NCBI RefSeq assembly: GCF_003326675.1
Contig: NZ_JPWF01000016.1
Span: 1 to 64,000 of the forward strand
Length of the DNA stretch: 64,000 nt
Direction of reading: 5' to 3'
Source of the DNA: Thalassospira profundimaris
Lineage (GTDB): Bacteria; Pseudomonadota; Alphaproteobacteria; Rhodospirillales; Thalassospiraceae
Shown: piece after piece, positions 52,260 through 63,300 of the stretch
Numbering within the stretch: the first letter of the stretch is position 1
Layout: every line of letters begins with the position of its first letter
Program-made: the position numbers and the translations under genes
The notes under the pieces: model-generated
The model's input: only the letters and a program-made list of their open reading frames with translations
The model's database searches: none
Told to the model about the DNA's origin: nothing

Positions 52260-53876
52260 TCAGGCAATATCACGCAAGGCCCGACGCACGACCTTGCCGG
52301 TGGTTGTCATCGGCAATTGATCAAGAAACGCAATTTCACGTGGATATTCGTGGGCTGCAAGGCGGGTTTTGACAAATTCCTTGATCTCGCTTTCGAGCGC
52401 GGGCGACTGGTCATAACCGTCGGCAAGCACAACAAAGGCCTTTACGATCTGGCCACGCTGATCATCGGGCTTGCCAATCACCCCCGCCATGCGAATGGCC
52501 GGATGGGCAATCAGGCAATCTTCAATTTCGCCCGGGCCGATGCGATAGCCCGCCGAACTGATCACATCATCATCACGCCCGACAAAGCGGATATAGCCAT
52601 CGGCATCGACACAGCCCATGTCACCGGTCAAAAGCCATTCACCGACAAACTTGTCGCGGGTTGCTTCGGGATTACGCCAATATTCAAGGAACATGACCGG
52701 ATCGGGCGCACGCACGGCAATCCGTCCCATTTCACCAGGTGCCAGAACTTTCCCGCCCAAATCAATCACCGCCACATTATGGCCCGGTGCCGGGCGCCCC
52801 ATGACGCCGGGTTTGGGCGCCATGATCGACTGGCAGGAACTGACAACCATGTTGCATTCGGTTTGGCCGTAAAACTCATTGATCGTGACATCAAATACCC
52901 GACGCCCCCAATCAAGAAGTTCCGCACCAAGCGTTTCACCACCACTTGCAATAGATCGCACATTGCAGTTGAATTTTTGCGCCACCTCATCGCCAGCCGC
53001 CCGCATCATCTTTAACGCGGTTGGCGGCAGGAAGGTATTGCGCACGCCATATTCGGCGATCAGGCCAAAGGCCGCCTCGGGGGTGAATTTTTCAAACCGG
53101 TGGGCAACGACCGGAACCCCGTGATGCCAGGCCGGCAGCAGCACATCAAGCAATCCGCCGATCCAGGCCCAGTCGGCAGGCGTCCACATCACATCGCCGT
53201 CTTGCGGAAAGAAATCGTGCGACATTTCAACACCGGGCAAATGGCCCAGCAAAACCCGATGCGCATGAAGGGCACCTTTGGGCTGACCGGTGGTGCCCGA
53301 TGTATAAATGATCAGGGCCGGTTCATCGGCACGGGTTTTGACAACATCGAAATCGTCGCTGGCCTCGGCCGAGAGCGCCTTGAAATCAAAACAACCATCC
53401 GGCGCCCCATCAATCACATAGACATATTCAAGCGCGGGAAGCAGGTCCCGGATTTCGGCAATTTTCGCCGCCCCTTCCTTATCGGTGACAAGCGCCTTGG
53501 CCGCACAGTTGCCCAACCGGTATTCCAGCGCATCGACCCCGAACAGGGCAAAGAGCGGCACAGCAATCCCGCCCATTTTATAGGTCGCAATATGGGCAAT
53601 TGCGGTTTCGGGGCTTTGCGGCAACAGAATGCCCACCCGGTCCCCGCGCCGGATGCCATGACGACGCATCACATTGGCAAAGCGGTTTGACAGACGTTTG
53701 AACTGGGCAAAGGTGTAATCACGGCGCGACCCGTCGCGCCTGCGATGCATCAATGCCAGACGATCCGGGTCATCAGCCCATTTGTCACAAACATCGACAC
53801 CGATATTGAAATGAGTCGGCACATCCCAGACAAAATCCGAACATACCGTCGCGTAGTCATCACGACTGGTCAGCAT
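52260..53876 (-). CDS. Acyl-CoA synthetase (AMP-forming)
   Basis: A 538-aa adenylating enzyme of the acetyl/medium-chain acyl-CoA synthetase group. The P-loop is IIYTSGTTGQPKGAL, the adenine site NEFYGQTECN, then LLTGDMGCVDADGYI and the hinge GRDDDVISSAGYRIGPGEIED. The catalytic Lys is in MTTTGKVVRRALRD at the C-terminus. It activates a carboxylic acid to acyl-CoA via acyl-AMP. The WTPADWAWIGGL block is typical of medium-chain (AcsM-like) enzymes rather than acetyl-CoA synthetase. GGGAGG lies directly before the ATG. Confidence 0.92.
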   Translation of the reverse strand: MLTSRDDYATVCSDFVWDVPTHFNIGVDVCDKWADDPDRLALMHRRRDGSRRDYTFAQFKRLSNRFANVMRRHGIRRGDRVGILLPQSPETAIAHIATYKMGGIAVPLFALFGVDALEYRLGNCAAKALVTDKEGAAKIAEIRDLLPALEYVYVIDGAPDGCFDFKALSAEASDDFDVVKTRADEPALIIYTSGTTGQPKGALHAHRVLLGHLPGVEMSHDFFPQDGDVMWTPADWAWIGGLLDVLLPAWHHGVPVVAHRFEKFTPEAAFGLIAEYGVRNTFLPPTALKMMRAAGDEVAQKFNCNVRSIASGGETLGAELLDWGRRVFDVTINEFYGQTECNMVVSSCQSIMAPKPGVMGRPAPGHNVAVIDLGGKVLAPGEMGRIAVRAPDPVMFLEYWRNPEATRDKFVGEWLLTGDMGCVDADGYIRFVGRDDDVISSAGYRIGPGEIEDCLIAHPAIRMAGVIGKPDDQRGQIVKAFVVLADGYDQSPALESEIKEFVKTRLAAHEYPREIAFLDQLPMTTTGKVVRRALRDIA

Positions 53877-54014
53877 ATTTCCTCCCTGAATCTACCGCTG
53901 TTATTTGTTTTTGGCTGCGGCAAATATTGGCGACATGCTAGTGGCAAATTTCCAAAATTGGAAGAACTGCATCAGTCCTTTTCTCTGACCAGCGGATATT
54001 TCACATGCGTATGA

Positions 54015-55493
54015 TCAGGAAGGCGGGTTCAGCAAGAAGGTGAAATTTGACGGTTGTCCGGCATCCGTCAGTGCACGGCTGTGACACCCCAAACAGGTCG
54101 CATCCGATTGATGTTGCATGAAACTTTCAAGCACACTGTTGGTCAAATAACGCGGCACTTCCCCGACACCGAATGTCGCCCCGCCGGGATTGCCGATCCA
54201 TTGGGTGCCAAGCAGCATGTAGTTTTGCCAAACCGTCCCGTCGAGTTTGCGTTGCCAGACAAAGTTGGCTTCGGCAGTCCCGGAAAACAGCCGCCAACAG
54301 CGCACAATATCAGGGGAAACAACCGGTTTCCCGGATGGATCACGGGCAAAGGGTTGCCGATCCGCCCATTTCAGATCACCCGGAGTCGGGTCATTTGCAA
54401 CATGTCCTTTGCCGGTCTTGCCGCCGTAAAATGCATAAACCGGCAATCCTTCGCTGGTCTTGCTGGCAGGGGCAAGGCATCCTTCGGCAAAGGGGGTGTC
54501 AGTGATGATACTGTTGGGACGGCGGGCATTGGCGGCCAGTGGCACATTGTCGATATGCTCGAAACTTGACCAGACCCAGCGATCACCATTGCCACTGGTT
54601 ACCCGTTGCACCAGGTGCATCCCGACCAGACCAACGGTCACATCCAGACAGGCAGGCCTACCATCAAGAGTCTGATCCGCCCCCAGCGAGATCCGGGCTG
54701 GTCGGGTATAATAGCCGTGCGGGACCGACGGAGCAGCAGCGGCATCGTCGGGCAAAATCCGCCAAGCGAATTTCAACAATTGTGCCCCCATGTCACCGGG
54801 ACCGGCGGGGGGAATAGCGTTTTCCGCGCCCTCATCCGTCTTTTCAATGACACGATCCGTTGGGGATACCTGCCCCAATGGAAATGCAATTGGTTTGCCC
54901 GAGTTGGCGAATGCCGTTCGCCCGGCCCTGGTATCCAGGCCGTTTTCCCGGATGTAACTGGTGGCAACCGGATTGATCCGGGTTTCATAGAGAACAAAAT
55001 TGCCTGCCTGATCGACCAGAATATCCCCGGTTGTTTGCAGATAGCTTGCCAGCAGCAGATATCCGTCAGGCAAATCATCGGCGCAGGCCGGGTTGGGATA
55101 GCCGACCTCGGAAAACAGATCACGCTGGGTCGGGAAGCTTTGCCACAAGGCGGGTTTCTCCGGTTCATCAAGCGGCGCCATCAGGGATGTAAAAGCCTGC
55201 CATGAAAAACGGTCAAACGGGCGCTGGGCGTGATAAGCCAGAAAACGATAGATGAAATTGGCATCAAATTCCGGCACATCGACCGGTGCAACAGTGCATG
55301 GCCCGGCGTCCGATCCGTCCGAACAAAATTCGGCAGTATCGTAATCTTCGACAAAGACCGGGATTTCACCGCGTGCCGGATTGGCCGAAAGTGCCGCGTT
55401 TTGTGCGTGCGCGCCAAAGGGCATGGACAGCAGCAAAATTGCAAGACCAAGCATCACTGACATGGGGCTGGCGGCGTTGGTGGCGTTTGACAT
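54015..55493 (-). CDS. Exported hypothetical protein with C-terminal CXXCH
   Basis: A 492-aa protein with signal peptide (about 1-30, cleavage at AHAQN). Most of it belongs to no family that I recognise; it includes FIYRFLAYHAQRPFDRFSW and a Trp-rich central part. Near the C-terminus is CLGCHSR (C467-H471), a single haem c attachment motif, within a stretch of only about 30 residues, too short for a full cytochrome domain. It might hold a haem using ligands from the main domain. It lies alone, 138 bp upstream of the acyl-CoA synthetase, same strand. AGGGA is 12 nt before the ATG. Confidence 0.75.
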   Translation of the reverse strand: MSNATNAASPMSVMLGLAILLLSMPFGAHAQNAALSANPARGEIPVFVEDYDTAEFCSDGSDAGPCTVAPVDVPEFDANFIYRFLAYHAQRPFDRFSWQAFTSLMAPLDEPEKPALWQSFPTQRDLFSEVGYPNPACADDLPDGYLLLASYLQTTGDILVDQAGNFVLYETRINPVATSYIRENGLDTRAGRTAFANSGKPIAFPLGQVSPTDRVIEKTDEGAENAIPPAGPGDMGAQLLKFAWRILPDDAAAAPSVPHGYYTRPARISLGADQTLDGRPACLDVTVGLVGMHLVQRVTSGNGDRWVWSSFEHIDNVPLAANARRPNSIITDTPFAEGCLAPASKTSEGLPVYAFYGGKTGKGHVANDPTPGDLKWADRQPFARDPSGKPVVSPDIVRCWRLFSGTAEANFVWQRKLDGTVWQNYMLLGTQWIGNPGGATFGVGEVPRYLTNSVLESFMQHQSDATCLGCHSRALTDAGQPSNFTFLLNPPS

Positions 55494-55731
55494 GCCTGTT
55501 TGCGTCCCTGATCCTTATCGGAGGATGATCATAAACCGGTTTGGCCAATCTGTCCTAATTGTGGAGAGTAACAATCCTGTCAGAAGCAGGGTGAACAAGA
55601 TCACATAATAACCGCCCTGTCGGTTGCCGGTTCTGCCAAACCGTTGCTTTTCCCGGAAATCCTGCCATATTTTGACCATCGCAGAATTGTATAAATGATT
55701 CTGCCCACAATTGGATCAAAGAGGGATTTCA

Positions 55732-56451
55732 ATGGCTTTTGAAACGCGTCAACGCGGCTATGACGTCTCGGTTGGCCGGTCGGCGGCCGAGATCGATGAA
55801 GGTCTCCGCGCCTATATGCTGCGTGTCTATAACTACATGGCATCCGCACTTGCCTTGACCGGTATCGTGGCAATGGCTGTGTCGACCAGCCCGACCCTGA
55901 TGCAGGCTATTTTCGGCACCGGACTGCACTGGATTGTCATGCTGGCCCCGATCGGGCTTGTCTTCTTCCTGAGCGCACGTATTCATAAAATGAGTTTCGG
56001 CGCAGCACAGGCGACTTTCTGGGTCTATGCCGGTCTGATGGGCTTGTCCCTTGCTTCGATCTTCCTGGTTTACACCGGTGAATCGATCGCACGGACCTTC
56101 TTCATCACAGCTGGTACCTTTGGTGCAATGAGCCTTTATGGCTACACCACCAAGAAGGACCTGTCGGGTTGGGGCAGCTTCCTGTTCATGGGCCTGATCG
56201 GCATCATCATTGCCAGCGTGGTCAACATCTTCCTTGGCAGCAGCATGTTGCAGTTCGTTATTTCGGCTGCTGGTGTACTGATCTTCACCGGCCTGACCGC
56301 ATACGACACCCAGCGCATCAAGGAAGCGTATCACGAGCATGATGACGCAACCACCGCAGGCAAAAAAGCCCTGTTCGGCGCGTTGCAGCTTTATCTCGAT
56401 TTCGTGAACCTGTTCATCATGCTTCTGCACTTCTTCGGTAATCGCGAATAG
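55732..56451 (+). CDS. Bax inhibitor-1 (YccA/YbhL) family membrane protein
   Basis: A 239-aa inner-membrane protein with seven hydrophobic helices. Family hallmarks are LRAYMLRVYNYMASALALTG at the start of TM1, then a soluble-helix turn LTAYDTQRIKEAYHEHDD near the end, with the paired acids proposed to form the ion/pH sensor. The protein of this family in E. coli, YccA, restrains the FtsH protease. The TTG at 55711 is in frame, but GAGGGA is 6 nt before the ATG at 55732. It ends in a strong terminator. Confidence 0.92.
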   Translation: MAFETRQRGYDVSVGRSAAEIDEGLRAYMLRVYNYMASALALTGIVAMAVSTSPTLMQAIFGTGLHWIVMLAPIGLVFFLSARIHKMSFGAAQATFWVYAGLMGLSLASIFLVYTGESIARTFFITAGTFGAMSLYGYTTKKDLSGWGSFLFMGLIGIIIASVVNIFLGSSMLQFVISAAGVLIFTGLTAYDTQRIKEAYHEHDDATTAGKKALFGALQLYLDFVNLFIMLLHFFGNRE

Positions 56452-56490
56452 AAGTGTGGTTGTCTACTGCCCCCCGGGCAGTCGCAGTCA

Positions 56491-56520
56491 AAACCCCCGC
56501 AGCAATCGTTGCGGGGGTTT
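56491..56520 (+). terminator. Intrinsic terminator after the Bax-inhibitor-1 gene
   Basis: AAACCCCCGCA (56491-56501) and TGCGGGGGTTT (56510-56520) form a perfect 11-bp stem with an 8-nt loop; CTTTTT follows. Confidence 0.92.
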
Positions 56521-56609
56521 CTTTTTGGGATCGGTTTCAAAGAGAATTTCTGCATCCGGGATCGCAAAACCAGATGGGTTCACACCGGATCGGTTTGATG
56601 TCATCCCGA

Positions 56610-58208
56610 TCAGGACGCATCGGCCTTTTCGGCACCCTCGCCGCCGGTTGCGTCGATAATGGCCTTGCGATGTCCCAACTGCGACAGGATGTTTTCCGAA
56701 CGGGTATGCCCACCCGAAGCCACACGCGCCGCCCCCTTGGCTCCGGCATCCATAAAGGCCTCGTAAGCTTGCGAGAAACCCATTCTGGCATTCGAGAGCA
56801 TCTCAGTATCCTTATGGACCGTGCCATTGGTCAGATAAACCGTGGCCAATGCAAACATCGTACGTCCCCAGATATAGGGATGATCGCGCCGCGCACAGAT
56901 TTTTAGCGCGGCCTGAAAGACCGGCACGACCTGGGTATCAGGAATGGTGACATCATTGACAATCGCAGCAGCAACAATGGATTCGGCAAGACCATAAGCC
57001 GTAATGGCATAAAGCGGCGCATGGGCCCGATTATTGACCATGGCAAGGGCCCGGCGATATTGCGACGCCCCGCTATCAATCAGTTTGGCATTTTCGGTTT
57101 CCTTGCCACAGGCCACCATGGCCTCTGCCATTTTGCAAATCGCCAAGGCCCGGTCGACCGGAGACCCCATCGACAATTCGAAACGCCGTTCCAGCATCTT
57201 CCAGATGCTTATGGCAAGGGTGGCCGAGCGCGCCTTCATATTGGCCACCAGAGACCAGTTCACCAGTCCGGCATACAGCGCAAGCAGCGCTGTTGATTTT
57301 GCATCAATCCTGGAAAAATCACTGACCAGTCCAACCAGATCCTCGGTCGTCAGTTCCTTTGAAGCTTCATCCTTTTGAGGCACGGCCTCACCCAGAAGCC
57401 CGGAAGATGCGCGGGGTTTGGTCTTGACCGGTTCACTGACAGGTTCCCCAGCATCACCAAGAATTTTGCGGATATGGGGCTCAAGGACACGAAGGGCACT
57501 TGCGCAATAGGTCCGGTCACCGGTTTCGGTCAGGACAAACACCCCGAACGCATAAGCAGTTGCCGCCCCCGGCCCTGCCATTTCGAAATATTCACCACGA
57601 TTGACCCGTTCCTGAATATCTTCGAGATGGGTTGCCAGCCGGGCAATCTGAAGCAATCGCTGTTCGCCGCCACGTGATTTGAACACCAGCTGGGCGGCGA
57701 GCAATATCTTGAGGAATTGGGCAATATCGGGATGGTCCACCGCCCGGAAAGAATGGGTCAGCGGTAACATCAAATCATAAAGCGACGAGGCCAATGCATC
57801 ACTGACCAGATGCAGGTCAAATCCGCCCACAGCATTTTTCCGCCCCCAGAACACCGCATCAGCATCAACCCGGTGCCCCATATTGAGAACATTGAGCTGG
57901 GCTTCGCGCATTGCCTGATAGTCATCAACCGCGTCCGGATTGGGCGCAAAAAGTTGATCAAGCAGGACGGACTGGCTTTCGGGGATATCAAGCAGACTGC
58001 GCGATACTTTTTCCACGACTGGGTCCGAGGCCCCGAAACCACCCTGACCGGAGGTATCCGGGCGATCAAACCGTGCAATGGCGTACAGGCATATGGGTTC
58101 ATCATCCTGCGCGCCTTCATGCGCAGGTTCCGATAGATCCCCTGAAGTATCGTTGCCGGTAATCAGTGATTTGATTACCAGGCCAACCATTGACCAGAAC
58201 CCAGCCAT
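56610..58208 (-). CDS. Hypothetical helical-repeat protein
   Basis: A 532-aa protein without a named family. A single hydrophobic stretch at the N-terminus (MAGFWSMVGLVIKSLITG) could anchor it in the membrane. The rest is a chain of amphipathic helices. Segments such as RALAICKMAEAMVACGKET, SQYRRALAMVNNRAHAPLYA and GRTMFALATVYLTNG follow a TPR-like spacing (about 410-510). A Pro/Lys-rich linker (about 255-285) splits it in two halves. AAGGA lies 7 nt before the ATG. It sits between BI-1 and htpX, two membrane-stress genes. Confidence 0.7.
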   Translation of the reverse strand: MAGFWSMVGLVIKSLITGNDTSGDLSEPAHEGAQDDEPICLYAIARFDRPDTSGQGGFGASDPVVEKVSRSLLDIPESQSVLLDQLFAPNPDAVDDYQAMREAQLNVLNMGHRVDADAVFWGRKNAVGGFDLHLVSDALASSLYDLMLPLTHSFRAVDHPDIAQFLKILLAAQLVFKSRGGEQRLLQIARLATHLEDIQERVNRGEYFEMAGPGAATAYAFGVFVLTETGDRTYCASALRVLEPHIRKILGDAGEPVSEPVKTKPRASSGLLGEAVPQKDEASKELTTEDLVGLVSDFSRIDAKSTALLALYAGLVNWSLVANMKARSATLAISIWKMLERRFELSMGSPVDRALAICKMAEAMVACGKETENAKLIDSGASQYRRALAMVNNRAHAPLYAITAYGLAESIVAAAIVNDVTIPDTQVVPVFQAALKICARRDHPYIWGRTMFALATVYLTNGTVHKDTEMLSNARMGFSQAYEAFMDAGAKGAARVASGGHTRSENILSQLGHRKAIIDATGGEGAEKADAS

Positions 58209-58409
58209 TTTTATCCTTGTTCTGACCTGGCCAGATGCGGCTTCGTGTCAGAACCTTTTTGGTATGCGCAATTCTTTGACGACCATTGTCATCGGGTTGA
58301 CACAGTTGGTCAATCCTACAGCCGAGCCCATTCATCATACCCAAGTATAGATCAAATCCCCCTCAGATATGGGCCACATAGATCAAAGAACCAAAGGTCC
58401 GGCCTTCCC

Positions 58410-59387
58410 CTAATTCCAGGGGCGGTTGCGGGTACGGCGCGGTGATGCCGGGGCCTGACGGGTCGGCGCACCTGCCCCCCACGGACCTTTCTTCGACGGC
58501 TGCGGCTGTGACGTCATTTCACGGGGCTGTCCACCGCCATTTGCCATGGCCTGAAGCCGGGCAATGCGGTTCGCCATATTCGGATGGGTCGAAAACAGAT
58601 TGTCCACGCCCTTACCCGACAGCGGATTGGCGATATACATATGTGCGGTTGCCGGATTGCGTTCGGCTTCCATGTTCGGGATGGCGTGAACACCCTTGTC
58701 AAGCTTGGCCAGGGCACTGGCCAGCCACATCGGATGGCCGCAGATTTCGGCCCCGATACGATCCGCGTCATATTCGCGGGTCCGTGAAATCGCCATTTGC
58801 ACGATCATCGCCCCCATCGGCGCCAAAATGGCAATCAGGATCATGCCGATCCCGCCCAGCGGATTGTTGTTTTCGCTGCGATTGCCACCAAACATACCGG
58901 CAAACATCGCAAAATTGGCGAGGGCCGAAATCGCCCCGGCAATGGTCGCGGTGATGGTCATGGTCAAAGTGTCACGGTTTTTGACATGGGCCAGTTCATG
59001 GGCCATCACACCCGCGATCTCGTTACGATCCAGAAGTTTGAGCAAGCCGGTGGTAGCCGCCACCGCCGCATTTTCCGGATTGCGCCCCGTGGCAAAGGCA
59101 TTGGGCTGCGGGTTTTCGATGATATAGACCTTGGGCATCGGAATTTCGGCATTGCGCGACAGATCGCGCACCATTGCCACCAGTTCCGGCGCAGTCCGTT
59201 CATCAACCTGACGCGCACCGCGCATCCGAAGCAACATGGCATCGGAATTCCAGTAGGCGAACACATTCATTGCAGCCGCAAACAAAAGCGCAATGATCAT
59301 GCCCTGCTGGCCGCCAATCATCATGCCGACAGCACCAAACAGTGCAGTCAAACCCGCAAGCAACAAACCTGTACGCACATAGTTCAT
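58410..59387 (-). CDS. htpX: Membrane zinc metalloprotease HtpX
   Basis: A 325-aa M48 protease. Four hydrophobic helices (two before and two after the active site) and the zinc motif [15 protein letters not shown] (HELAH near 127-131), with the third ligand in [14 protein letters not shown], make the assignment safe. It cleaves misfolded membrane proteins, complementing FtsH. The frame extends to 59591, but AAGGGTG lies 9 nt before the ATG at 59387, which gives the standard [14 protein letters not shown] start. The C-terminal 35 residues (Pro/Arg/Gln-rich) extend past the E. coli length. Confidence 0.94.
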   Translation of the reverse strand: MNYVRTGLLLAGLTALFGAVGMMIGGQQGMIIALLFAAAMNVFAYWNSDAMLLRMRGARQVDERTAPELVAMVRDLSRNAEIPMPKVYIIENPQPNAFATGRNPENAAVAATTGLLKLLDRNEIAGVMAHELAHVKNRDTLTMTITATIAGAISALANFAMFAGMFGGNRSENNNPLGGIGMILIAILAPMGAMIVQMAISRTREYDADRIGAEICGHPMWLASALAKLDKGVHAIPNMEAERNPATAHMYIANPLSGKGVDNLFSTHPNMANRIARLQAMANGGGQPREMTSQPQPSKKGPWGAGAPTRQAPASPRRTRNRPWN

Positions 59388-59683
59388 GGTCGAACACCCT
59401 TTTTCGACAAACCTTCCGAACGACAGATAAGGCAAAGTTTGCCAATGGCAAGCACCCGGCAAACTTGTTCTGCTTCTTTGCCACCGCATCGAAAACTTAT
59501 TCATTGGTGTGGGAAGATTATTCCCGCCAACCCTTTGAACAAGCGAAATGATTATGGCTTTTTTACCTGCGTGACCGACATCACAGAGCAAATACCCCAG
59601 ATATCAAATGGATCCAAGCAACACACCTATTAGTGGTCTTTTAATTGCATGTACAATTTAAAGATCATTGAAGGAGGTGTCAT
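59388..59683. other. Intergenic region between htpX and a divergent orphan gene
   Basis: 296 bp holding both promoters. It is AT-rich near the orphan start. I could not identify a heat-shock promoter for htpX by eye, and no strong inverted repeat stands out. Confidence 0.4.
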
Positions 59684-60328
59684 ATGGTCGAGTTTCAAGG
59701 GAAAATGTCCATCGTCGGCGCGCGCTATCTGACCATGCCCAGACCGATTGATCCACAAACCGGTGAATACAGCACGAAGTTTTCGCTTGATGAATGGAAA
59801 GCCATTCAAACCAAGCGCAAGGAAGAATTCGAGACCTATCAAGCCAATGCTGAAAGTCAGCTAAACAGTTGGCTTGATGATAACGCTGAGGCACAGATCA
59901 CACGCGCCTATTATCTTGATGATGAACTGGTCGCAGTGTTTGGCGAGAACAACGTCAATGTGTCCAATGGCATGAACTACGCCATGGAGTATCGCTATGC
60001 ACAAAGCGATGGCGAGGATCTTGGATATTCCGGGGATCAGTTAACCCGATATGTAGAAAACCGCATCGAGTTTGCATTACGTCGCGAATATGGTGACCGA
60101 TTGACGGTTAAGGACAGTTCGGCCGGAACACTTGGCACACTGGCAGATTACCGCGAGGAACTGTTTGGCGGGGATCGCTGGCCGTCCGAAGACAACATGC
60201 CACCCCTGCGCGAGATTGACTGGAATGCGCCATCTCCGGCACAGGCGGGCACCTGGCAGGGACCACTGGCCTTGATTGATACCCAGGCATTTCTCGATAT
60301 ACGCACGATGAGACTTGAGGCGCGGTAG
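59684..60328 (+). CDS. Hypothetical protein with near-ideal ribosome site
   Basis: A 214-aa soluble, acidic protein that I do not recognise. It has no signal peptide or membrane helix. AAGGAGGTG lies just before the ATG, the strongest Shine-Dalgarno in this window, so it should be translated at a high rate when induced. A helical part (about 30-65, SLDEWKAIQTKRKEEFETYQ) is followed by a mixed domain with YLDDELVAVFGENN. A long terminator follows, so it forms a unit of its own. Confidence 0.8.
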   Translation: MVEFQGKMSIVGARYLTMPRPIDPQTGEYSTKFSLDEWKAIQTKRKEEFETYQANAESQLNSWLDDNAEAQITRAYYLDDELVAVFGENNVNVSNGMNYAMEYRYAQSDGEDLGYSGDQLTRYVENRIEFALRREYGDRLTVKDSSAGTLGTLADYREELFGGDRWPSEDNMPPLREIDWNAPSPAQAGTWQGPLALIDTQAFLDIRTMRLEAR

Positions 60329-60336
60329 GATAGGTA

Positions 60337-60384
60337 AAACAGCCGGACCGGCGGGGTCGGGGGAAAAAGACGGTCCGGCTGTTT
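60337..60384. terminator. Bidirectional terminator between the orphan and the RND gene
   Basis: A 14-bp perfect stem (AAACAGCCGGACCG at 60337-60350; CGGTCCGGCTGTTT at 60371-60384) with a 20-nt loop separates converging genes. Short T-runs occur on each side. Confidence 0.88.
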
Positions 60385-60399
60385 CTGCAACGATGTCGG

Positions 60400-63300
60400 T
60401 TACTCCGCAGGCTGGTGTGCGTCAGCCCCATCAAGTGAACGAACTTCGTTGCGCCGGCCAATCATGCGTACAAGGACATAAAAGACCGGGGTCAGGATCA
60501 GGCCAAATATCGTCACGCCCAGCATCCCCGAGAACACGGCAATACCAATCGCGTGACGCATCTCGGCACCGGCACCACTGGACAGAACCAGCGGCACGAC
60601 GCCCATGATGAAGGCCAAAGATGTCATAAGGATCGGGCGCAGACGCAGACGGCTAGCCTCGATTGCGGCCTGAACGGTGCCGCGTCCCTGATGTTCAAGT
60701 TCGCGGGCGAACTCGACAATCAGGATGGCGTTCTTTGATGCCAGACCTGCCAGCACGAACAGACTGATCTGGGTGAAGATGTTGTTGTCCCCACCAAACA
60801 GATAGACACCAAATACCGCCGAAAGGATGCTCATCGGGACGATCAGGATCACCGCCAGTGGTATGGTCAGGCTTTCATATTGAGCAGCCAGAACCAGGAA
60901 CACCAGAAGGATACAGATCGGGAAGATAAAGATCGCCGTATTGCCCGCCAGAATCTGCTGATAGGTCAGTTCCGTCCATTCATAGGACATGCCGGGCGGC
61001 AATGTTTCTTCCAAGATCTTGGTGATCGCAGCCTGTGCCTCGCCACTGGAATAGCCCGGTGCGGCGTTGCCATTCAGGTCTGCCGAACGAAACGCGTTAT
61101 AGCGCATCGCTGTATCCGGCCCGAATGTTTCGGAAACGGAAAGAACAGAACCAAGCGGCACCATATCCCCATCCGCGTTGCGTGTTTGCAGACGCAGGAT
61201 GTCTTCGGGGCTTGAACGATATGGCTTGTCGGCCTGCGCGATCACCTGATAGGTGCGGCCAAAGGCGTTGAAGTCGTTGACATACATCGAGCCCAGATAG
61301 ACCTGCATGGTCCGGAAGATTTCATCAACCGGCACGCCAAGCTGCTGAACCTTGGTACGATCAAGGGTCGCCTGAAGCTGCGGGACATTGATGTTATAGC
61401 TTGAAAACACGCCGGTCAGTTCCGGGGCTGCCCATGCCTTGGCAAGGACTTGTTTCATAGCATCATCAAGGGCGCGATAGCCCTGATCAGAGCGATCCTG
61501 TACCTGAAGCTTGAAGCCACCGACTGTACCAAGCCCCTGAACCGGGGGTGCCGGGAAGATGGCAACAAAGGCCTCGCCAATGGCTGCGAATTTCTGTTGC
61601 AGCTTGCCGGCAATGGCAAGGCCCGACAGATCATCGCTTTTGCGTTCGTCAAAGTCGGTCAGCGTGACAAACACAATGCCGGCACTTGAACTGTTCACAA
61701 AGCCGTTGATCGAAAGCCCCGGGAAGGCCACGGCACTTTCAACACCGGGTTCCTTAAGCGCGATATCAGACATTTCACGAATGACGTCTTCGGTACGATC
61801 CAGTGTCGCGCCCTGCGGAAGCTGGGCAAAACTGACCAGATACTGCTTGTCCTGAAGGGGAACAAAGCCCGTGGGCAATATCTGGAAGCCCTGCCAGGTC
61901 AGAACCAGCAACCCGGCATAAAGCACCATCATGATGGCCTTGACACCCAGCAGGCGTTTAACCCCGCCGGCATACATTTCCGTGCTGCGGTTAAAGAAGC
62001 GGTTAAAGCCCCGGAAGAACCAGCCAAAAACAAAGTCCATTCCGCGCGTTAGCCAGTCTTTCGGCGCATCATGACCGCGCAGGAGAACCGCCGACAAAGC
62101 CGGGCTGAGCGTCAGGGAGTTGATGGTTGAAATGATCGTCGCAATAGCGATGGTCAGGGCAAATTGCTGATAGAACTGGCCGGTCAGGCCGGAAATAAAG
62201 GCAATCGGCACAAACACACCGGTGATCACAAGCGAGGTTGCGATGATCGGGCCGGTTACTTCGCGCATGGCCGCAACCGTTGCATCGCGCGGCGAAAGAC
62301 CCCGTTCGATGTTACGTTCAACGTTTTCGACCACAACAATCGCGTCATCGACCACGATCCCGATTGCCAGGATCAATCCGAACAGTGACAGCACGTTGAT
62401 CGAGAAGCCCATCAACAGCATCAGGGCAAAGGTCCCGATGATAGATACCGGCACGGCAAGCAACGGAATGATTGATGCCCGCCATGTTTGCAGGAAGATC
62501 GTCACCACGATCACCACAAGGGCGATGGCTTCCAACAGGGTCTTGATCACCGATTTGATCGAGCCGCGCACAAACACGGTCGGGTCATAAACAATCGAGT
62601 AATCGAGATCATCGGGGAAGTTTTGCTTAAGCTCTTCCATGGTCGCACGCACATTGCTTGAAATATCAAGCGCGTTCGAACCCGGTGATGCAAAGATCGG
62701 AATGGCGACGGCCGGTTTGTTATCAAGCAGGGAACGCAGCGCATATTGCTGGGCTTCCATTTCGACACGGGCGACATCGCCAAGGCGCGTGATCGTACCA
62801 TCATCTTCACGTTTAATGATGATGTTCTGAAATTCTTCGGGGGATTCCAGACGGCCACTGATATTGATCGGCAACTGGAACTGCACGCCACTGTCATAGG
62901 GCGCACCACCGATGATGCCTGCTGCGACCTGTACGTTCTGGCTTTGAATGGCTGCGACCACCTCGCCCGCGGTCAGGTTGCGTTCGGCAACCTTGTCGGG
63001 GTTGAGCCAGACACGCATGGCATAATCGCCCGATCCGAAGAGGCCAACCTGCCCGACGCCACTGATACGTGCCAGACGGTCACGGACATTAAGCGTCGCG
63101 TAGTTGCGCAGATAAAGCATGTCATAGCGTTCATTGGGCGAACGCAAATGCACGACCATCGTCAGATCAGGGGACCGTTTGGAAACGGTCACACCAAGCT
63201 GACGCACGATATCGGGCAGACGCGGTTCGGCCTGTGATACGCGGTTCTGGACCTTTTGCTGGGCCAGATCGGGATCAGTGCCAATTTCAAAGGTCACGGT

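Noticed and set aside
59388..59591. 68-residue N-terminal extension of htpX
   Set aside because: It does not match HtpX proteins and includes the ribosome site of the real start at 59387.
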